From RGVD01 sp040403075 (lineage in GTDB: Bacteria > Bacteroidota > Bacteroidia > UKL13-3): DNA of 23,833 bases. The notes under the pieces are model-generated. The model saw nothing but the letters and a program-made list of their open reading frames with translations, searched no databases and was not told where the DNA came from. The stretch covers positions 1 to 23,833 of the forward strand of contig JBBALJ010000049.1 of assembly GCA_040403075.1 (NCBI GenBank), in the 5' to 3' direction. Made by a program: the position numbers and the translations under genes. Shown one piece after another: positions 20,016 through 23,833 of the stretch. The number at the start of each line of letters is the position of its first letter. Within the stretch, counting starts at the first letter, position 1.

Positions 20016-20561
20016 ATGACAACAATAGTTGGTTTAGTCAAAGGTGGAAATCTTACCCTTGGCGCAGACACTCAAGTTACCGATGGTGACAGAAAAAACA
20101 ATCATACAAAGATGGAAAAGATAACCAAAAATAATGGTTATTTAATTGCAGGTAGTGGAGATTCTACGCCTTGCGACATTCTTCAGCATATTTTTATTCC
20201 ACCAGTTCCTAATGCCAACGAGAAAAAAGATCTTTATAAGTTTATGATTACTAAGTTTGTTCCAGCTATGCGTGAAGCATTAGAAGAAAACGGATATAAG
20301 CCAACAGCAGGAGAAGACTCTGGATTTAGTATGCTAATTGCATATGATGGAGAGATGTTTGACATAGGTGATGACTTTAGTGTATTATTAAACAGTGACG
20401 GTATCTACGGAGTAGGTAATGGTTCAAAGTTTGCTATCGGAGCACTATATGCAGGTGCATCAGTAGAAAAAGCTTTAGAAATTGCTTCACAAAATGATAT
20501 ATATACATCTGGACCATTTCAGATTGTAAGACAACAAAAGAAAGCACAGACTAAAAAATAA
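20016..20561 (+). CDS. proteasome beta/HslV-like T1 peptidase
   Basis: This 181-aa protein is an Ntn-hydrolase of peptidase family T1. It starts MTTIVGLVKGGNLTLGADTQVTDG, so removal of Met would expose the catalytic Thr as in HslV. The Asp17-type residue (GADTQ), a Lys in KMEKI near the Lys33 position, AGSGD, and NDIYTSGP near the end (the Asp-x-x-Ser-Gly of the family) are all present. Length matches HslV (about 175 aa). It has no propeptide. No HslU-type ATPase is seen, so it may act alone, use a host ATPase or have another hydrolase role. It starts directly after the thioredoxin stop. Confidence 0.8.
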   Translation: MTTIVGLVKGGNLTLGADTQVTDGDRKNNHTKMEKITKNNGYLIAGSGDSTPCDILQHIFIPPVPNANEKKDLYKFMITKFVPAMREALEENGYKPTAGEDSGFSMLIAYDGEMFDIGDDFSVLLNSDGIYGVGNGSKFAIGALYAGASVEKALEIASQNDIYTSGPFQIVRQQKKAQTKK

Positions 20562-20575
20562 AATTGGTCGGCAAA

Positions 20576-20606
20576 TTGCTTGATCATTATCCTGTACAGG
20601 GATACT
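20576..20606 (+). promoter_or_regulatory. promoter/operator region of the exported protein
   Basis: A perfect 10-bp palindrome, CCTGTACAGG (20591-20600), lies between a possible -35 (TTGCTT 20576 or TTGATC 20580) and a possible -10 (GATACT 20601-20606). The hexamers are weak, so the palindrome may be a repressor or activator site. Confidence 0.4.
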
Positions 20607-20623
20607 AACTAGATAGGAATGAC

Positions 20624-21661
20624 ATGAAGTCACTTAAGAAAATCGCACTTGCTTCTGCTGCAGCTCTAGCAATCGTAGGACTCTCTACTTCTGCTAACGC
20701 TGCTCCACTTGCAGTAACAGTAGCAGGCAGTGCAAACACAACAACAAACACACACGCTGGCGCAGCTTCAGTAAATGTACCATCATCAAATGTTATTGAT
20801 GTAACTACATCTATTGCACTTGTAGCAACAGCAGACACAGGTACAGCAGTATCATTTGTAGCATCAGGCGTTAAGCTTGTAACTGCTCTTGATTCAGTAG
20901 CAGCACCTAAGACAGTTGCATCAGGAGTATCTTCATACTCAGCAACATCACAAGGAACAGCACTTACTGTATACGCTTACACAACAAGCACAGCAGTTGG
21001 CTCAGTAACTATTACAAACGGTTCATATTCAACCGTTGTGTACATTCGTGGAATCGCAGGAACAATTTATAATGTTGCTGTAGCAATTCCAGGTTCAGTT
21101 TCAACAGGTACAATTGGTACTCTAACAGCATCAGCATCAGATGTATTTGGTAACCCAGTAGAATCATCAGCATTGGCTGTTACACTTATTGGTGCAACAT
21201 TCTCTGATCTTGCTACAACCAAGTCATTGACAACAGCAACTAAGGCTGCTGCAGATGCAGACACAACAGGCGCAACAGTATGGGGTAAGGCTTCATTCAA
21301 GCTTGCACCAGCAACGGCTGGCTCCATTACAGCGGTTGTTTCAACTGCTGCAACAATTGTTGAAGTAACAGCACTTGGTGCACCAGTCAAGACTGGCGCA
21401 ACATCAATTTCTGTTTCAGATTTGAATGCAACCATTGCATCACTATCTGCAGCAATTGCACGAGCAAACGCTGCGTTGGAAACAGAAAAGGCTGGTCGTC
21501 TTGCAGATAAGACTGCTGCTGATACAGCAACAGCAACTGCTAAGGTTGCATCAGACAAGGCACTAGCAGACGCTAAGGTAACTGCAGACGCTAAGTATGC
21601 AAAGCTTCTTAAGGCTTACAATGATAAGGCTAAGAAGTACAAGTTCGCTACAAAGAAGTAA
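20624..21661 (+). CDS. exported Ala/Thr/Ser-rich surface protein
   Basis: This 345-aa protein has a Sec signal peptide: basic start (MKSLKKIA), hydrophobic core (LASAAALAIVGLS) and an A-x-A site (ANA before AP, cut after about residue 26). Residues 27-260 are Ala/Thr/Ser/Val-rich and beta-like, with VFGNPVESSALAVTLIG and similar repeats resembling immunoglobulin-like domains. Residues about 265-345 form an Ala/Lys/Asp-rich coiled coil ending in YAKLLKAYNDKAKKYKFATKK. Composition and codon use (GCA, ACA, GTA) differ from the neighbouring genes. AGG lies 6 nt before the ATG, and a terminator follows. A signal peptide is unusual for a virion protein; a function on the host surface is inferred. 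Confidence 0.85.
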   Translation: MKSLKKIALASAAALAIVGLSTSANAAPLAVTVAGSANTTTNTHAGAASVNVPSSNVIDVTTSIALVATADTGTAVSFVASGVKLVTALDSVAAPKTVASGVSSYSATSQGTALTVYAYTTSTAVGSVTITNGSYSTVVYIRGIAGTIYNVAVAIPGSVSTGTIGTLTASASDVFGNPVESSALAVTLIGATFSDLATTKSLTTATKAAADADTTGATVWGKASFKLAPATAGSITAVVSTAATIVEVTALGAPVKTGATSISVSDLNATIASLSAAIARANAALETEKAGRLADKTAADTATATAKVASDKALADAKVTADAKYAKLLKAYNDKAKKYKFATKK

Positions 21662-21674
21662 CATTTAACTAATT

Positions 21675-21703
21675 GGGGCGGGGACTAAAGCCTCGCCCCT
21701 TTT
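21675..21703 (+). terminator. rho-independent terminator
   Basis: A 9-bp GC-rich stem (21675-21683 with 21691-21699, one G-U) with a 7-nt loop and four T residues, directly after the exported protein gene. Confidence 0.88.
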
Positions 21704-21723
21704 AGCATTACTAAGGAGATAAG

Positions 21724-21972
21724 ATGGACCAATTATGGTCATGGCTATTAGCAGTCATAGGAGTATCAGGAATTTACTTTGTAGGTCGCAAGACCATATG
21801 GGGTTGGTTTGTACTTTTATTTAATGAATGTTTATGGATAGCATATGCCTTAGTAACTAAACAATATGGATTTATATTTGCTGCCCTATCATATGCAATT
21901 GTTTATATCAGATCGTATATGCACTGGAAAGAAGATGAACGTAAAGTGAAAAGGAAGAAAAATAATGGCTGA
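21724..21972 (+). CDS. small multi-span membrane protein
   Basis: This 82-aa protein has three hydrophobic segments (LWSWLLAVIGVSGIYFVG, WGWFVLLFNECLWIAYALVT, YGFIFAALSYAIVYIRSYM) and a basic tail. The LWIAYALVTKQYGFI pattern resembles part of PnuC-type nicotinamide riboside transporters, but it is far too short for a full one. AAGGAGAT precedes the ATG after a terminator. It overlaps the next gene by 8 bases. Confidence 0.75.
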   Translation: MDQLWSWLLAVIGVSGIYFVGRKTIWGWFVLLFNECLWIAYALVTKQYGFIFAALSYAIVYIRSYMHWKEDERKVKRKKNNG

Positions 21973-22099
21973 AAAGAAATTAACTGATGCTGAAAAGTTT
22001 AAACAACTTAAACAACAAGCTAAAGATGCAGGCATGAAAGTATCTGAAAAAGATCGTAAAATTGTTGTAACAAGAGAAAAGAAGAAGAAAAATGGCTAG
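21965..22099 (+). CDS. Lys-rich 44-aa protein
   Basis: This protein (MAEKKLTDAEKF to KKKKNG) is about one-third Lys, helical and highly charged. The preceding A/G-rich stretch acts as a ribosome site. It overlaps genes on both sides by 8 bases, and its end repeats the A-rich AAAAATGGCT seen at its own start, which serves as the next start codon context. Function unknown. Confidence 0.65.
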   Translation: MAEKKLTDAEKFKQLKQQAKDAGMKVSEKDRKIVVTREKKKKNG

Positions 22100-22319
22100 C
22101 GTACCCCTATCAATGCAACAATTAGAAGAAATTGCAACAAGCGTTGCACAAGATCTTCTAGAAAGTTGGGCAATTGGTGATAGATTTAATGAAGATCAAA
22201 TGACAGAAGCAGCACAACACGCTGTAAATGATACAATTTTTGTAATCAATAAATTTATGGAACAATTTAATCAGCATATGATTACTGAATCTCAGAAAGT
22301 TTCTTTAATTAAGGAATAA
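22092..22319 (+). CDS. helical protein of unknown function
   Basis: This 75-aa protein (MASVPLSMQQLEEIATS to KVSLIKE) is mostly helical with acidic and hydrophobic faces and has no Cys or membrane span. It follows the Lys-rich protein with an 8-base overlap. No family is recognised. Confidence 0.7.
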   Translation: MASVPLSMQQLEEIATSVAQDLLESWAIGDRFNEDQMTEAAQHAVNDTIFVINKFMEQFNQHMITESQKVSLIKE

Positions 22320-22331
22320 TCTATGGTAGTA

Positions 22332-22346
22332 TTGTCTTGTAGACAA
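22332..22346. repeat. short inverted repeat
   Basis: TTGTCT and AGACAA (6 bp) around TGT, in the 49-bp gap ahead of the DUF1003-like gene. It could be an operator or a small hairpin; with 6 bp chance is possible. Confidence 0.3.
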
Positions 22347-22368
22347 AATTACTGGGGAGCGTGATCTT

Positions 22369-22731
22369 ATGCAAAAGATTAAAGATTTATTTGTTAGATT
22401 AAAGATTAAGGCGGAGGAACTATCTGATTGGACTTCAGATAAAGCTGCAAAGCCAGCCTTTATTGCTGGACACTTAGTCTTTTGGGGATGCTGGATAGGT
22501 TTTAAGGTAGAACCTTTTCCATATGGTTTATTGACCCTCACAGTCTCATTAGAGGCTATTTGCCTATCTGCTCTACTATTATCTTCAGGTAGTAGAGAAG
22601 GGGCTATAGAGAAGCGTATAGCCAGAAAAGACTTGCAGATTAGCAAGGATACCTCTATAATGGTAGAAGAGATTCATGAGTTACTCAAAGATCTCAACGA
22701 CAAAATAGAAGAAAAGAATAAGGAGGAATAA
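22369..22731 (+). CDS. DUF1003-like membrane protein
   Basis: This 120-aa protein has a charged N-terminus, a membrane segment (AFIAGHLVFWGCWIGF), then the DUF1003-like PFPYGLLTLTVSLEAICLSALLLSSGSREGAIEKR, a second segment with the Pro-Tyr turn and the Ser/Arg-rich exit, and a charged coiled coil (EEIHELLKDLNDKIEEKNKEE). DUF1003 proteins are small two-span inner-membrane proteins of unknown function. GGGAG precedes the ATG by 10 nt. It overlaps the next ATG by one base. Confidence 0.75.
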   Translation: MQKIKDLFVRLKIKAEELSDWTSDKAAKPAFIAGHLVFWGCWIGFKVEPFPYGLLTLTVSLEAICLSALLLSSGSREGAIEKRIARKDLQISKDTSIMVEEIHELLKDLNDKIEEKNKEE

Positions 22732-22838
22732 TGAGAACTCTTGAAATTGTAAACACAATTCTACTAAGCTTTAACTCTTTATTTATTGTAGCCCTATCGC
22801 TTCATTGCAGAAAAAGCTGTAAGAATAAAAAGAAATAA
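22731..22838 (+). CDS. 35-aa single-span membrane peptide
   Basis: This peptide has one hydrophobic helix (IVNTILLSFNSLFIVALSL) followed by Cys and a Lys-rich end (CRKSCKNKKK). AAGGAGGAATA gives an optimal ribosome site, overlapping the DUF1003-like stop. The excellent site makes expression likely. Possible roles include a holin-like or regulatory membrane peptide. Confidence 0.6.
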   Translation: MRTLEIVNTILLSFNSLFIVALSLHCRKSCKNKKK

Positions 22839-22864
22839 TAACTATACCCTAGAAAGGTAAATCA

Positions 22865-23011
22865 ATGCGATTCAACAGTCGCCCTATTACTGAATACGAT
22901 AGAAAATTCAGCATGGGCATTTCAGCAGGTACAGAATATCATAAGGGAGAGCATGGTTATCCATACTTCTTTATTGCTTTAAAAAAGAAAGTATTTATTA
23001 TTATCAAATGA
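22865..23011 (+). CDS. 48-aa protein of unknown function
   Basis: This protein (MRFNSRPITEYDRKF to IIIK) is basic and ends in an aromatic and Lys/Ile-rich segment (YPYFFIALKKKVFIIIK). GAAAGG lies 7-8 nt before the ATG. The TGA overlaps the glycosyltransferase ATG. Not recognised. Confidence 0.6.
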   Translation: MRFNSRPITEYDRKFSMGISAGTEYHKGEHGYPYFFIALKKKVFIIIK

Positions 23012-23685
23012 AGTATGCCTACAAGGTTTTACACATTGAGGGCGTTTCGCAAGAAAGAGACGCTGCCGTAAACGGCATTAAACAAGTAATGGCGGGGATT
23101 GAAGAATTGCCATGCCTAACAATAGACTTTGTAACACCAGAATATAGACATAGATTCTTAGATCAAAATCCAGACTTTAAAACAACTAAACCATTTAAGA
23201 TTGGTGAACTTGGAGTATGGGCTAGCAACATAGAAGCTTGGAAAGCATTTTTAGATTCAGATTATGATGCATTACTTTTATTTGAAGATGATGTAAATCT
23301 TGATCCAGATTTTGTAAAAGGAATAGAAGTTTATTTAAATAAACTTCCTCATGAATGGGATTTATTCTCACCATATATTCATTGGTGGCAAGAAGGTAAT
23401 CTATATAAAGAAGAATATTCAATTAATGATGACATATGTATTGCATACCAGAACTGGTCACTAGCAGCGTATTTCATTAGCAAAGAAGGGGCTAGGAAGG
23501 CCCTAGCAAGCATTAGCGGTGGTATCTACACAGCCATTGACCTTCACCTTTTTAAAGGCATCTATGACTTCAATGCCTACACGACTCAGCCAAAAGCTAA
23601 GAAGTATACTGATTTATATTACTTTGAGTCCACAATTCAGAACAATCCAAAGTTAATGAGCGTTTCGGCGGGAGAATTAAATTGA
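23008..23685 (+). CDS. GT25-like glycosyltransferase, copy 2
   Basis: This 225-aa protein is a paralog of the 8714 gene. It shares the YKVLHIE start, GELGVWASN (residues 66-74), the DYDALLLFEDD acidic motif (85-95), the EWDLFSPYIH and YQNWSLAAY blocks, and ESTIQNN near the C-terminus. The two differ most in the first 60 residues and in the block between residues about 110 and 140, the region expected to set acceptor choice. It is coupled to the upstream small gene by ATGA and overlaps a TTG-started gene. Confidence 0.8.
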   Translation: MKYAYKVLHIEGVSQERDAAVNGIKQVMAGIEELPCLTIDFVTPEYRHRFLDQNPDFKTTKPFKIGELGVWASNIEAWKAFLDSDYDALLLFEDDVNLDPDFVKGIEVYLNKLPHEWDLFSPYIHWWQEGNLYKEEYSINDDICIAYQNWSLAAYFISKEGARKALASISGGIYTAIDLHLFKGIYDFNAYTTQPKAKKYTDLYYFESTIQNNPKLMSVSAGELN

Positions 23686-23816
23686 TCGAAAAATCAGGAA
23701 TCATCATAGTAGCCTTAGTTATAGGATCATTCTTACTGATGATACACACAGGTATTCTTAAAGATAAGGATATGAAATTAGATTTTAAAGAAGAAATAGA
23801 TAAGGAAGACCTATGA
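23682..23816 (+). CDS. 44-aa single-span membrane protein (TTG start)
   Basis: This protein begins at a TTG inside the glycosyltransferase stop region, with GGGAG 7-9 nt upstream. It has one hydrophobic helix (GIIIVALVIGSFLLMIH) and an acidic tail (DFKEEIDKEDL). No family is recognised. Confidence 0.55.
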   Translation: MIEKSGIIIVALVIGSFLLMIHTGILKDKDMKLDFKEEIDKEDL

Positions 23817-23833
23817 TAGAGATACTAGCAGTA
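23813..23833 (+). CDS. start of a gene cut by the window end
   Basis: An ATG overlaps the previous stop as ATGA and opens MIEILAV to the last base. The ATGA pattern used throughout the window supports a real start, but 7 residues cannot identify it. Confidence 0.4.

Noticed and set aside
21067..21558. Minus-strand frame of 163 codons opposite the exported protein
   Set aside because: The repeated GCA/ACA codons of the real gene leave the opposite strand free of stops; its Ala/Val/Ser translation is a mirror effect.

Overview
This AT-rich window holds a densely packed stretch of a tailed double-stranded DNA phage genome. Every supported gene lies on the + strand, most neighbours overlap by ATGA or TAATG or sit a few bases apart, and a terminase large subunit is present. 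The host is probably an actinobacterium: the window encodes a WhiB-type iron-sulfur protein, a DUF3039 protein, a DUF7455-like zinc ribbon and a T1-type proteasome-like peptidase. The low GC and a host-like Ala/Thr/Ser-rich exported protein would suit a low-GC freshwater actinobacterium of the Nanopelagicales (acI) type, but that last step is inference.

Layout. 1-8569 is a replication and recombination block: the end of a Toprim primase/helicase, a gp32-like zinc-containing ssDNA-binding protein, a complete DnaE-type DNA polymerase III alpha subunit, a RecA-like recombinase, a small PD-(D/E)XK nuclease candidate, an XapX membrane protein, a Cas4/RecB-like Fe-S nuclease and a RuvC-like resolvase, with small zinc-binding and unknown proteins between them. 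8556-9595 carries a small helix-turn-helix protein, a GT25-like glycosyltransferase and an FmdB-type zinc ribbon. 9588-11965 is the terminase pair. 12296-13064 is a cluster of five tRNAs (Asn, Met, Gln, Gly, Thr) with a candidate structured RNA between Gln and Gly; tRNA-Arg follows at 14737. 13120-16095 holds low-complexity, probably virion-associated proteins, three of which share a W-[NG]-G-A-F-[SA]-P peptide at or near the C-terminus. It also holds a basic 42-aa protein behind a strong promoter and a structured leader.

16164-20561 is an accessory metabolism and host-takeover block: a SLOG-like protein, several zinc fingers, a DUF4406-dNMP kinase fusion, GroES, WhiB, thioredoxin and the proteasome-like peptidase. 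20562-21703 is a self-contained cassette (upstream palindrome, exported protein, terminator). 21724-23833 holds small membrane proteins, a DUF1003-like protein and a second GT25-like glycosyltransferase paralogous to the first.

Regulation. Consensus sigma-70-type promoters (TTGACA, 17-18 bp, TATAAT) recur. In six cases the TATAAT lies only 5-7 nt before the start codon, so these genes are probably transcribed as leaderless mRNAs. Two leaders or intergenic regions (14150-14262 and 12791-12914) look like structured RNA that I cannot assign to a known family.
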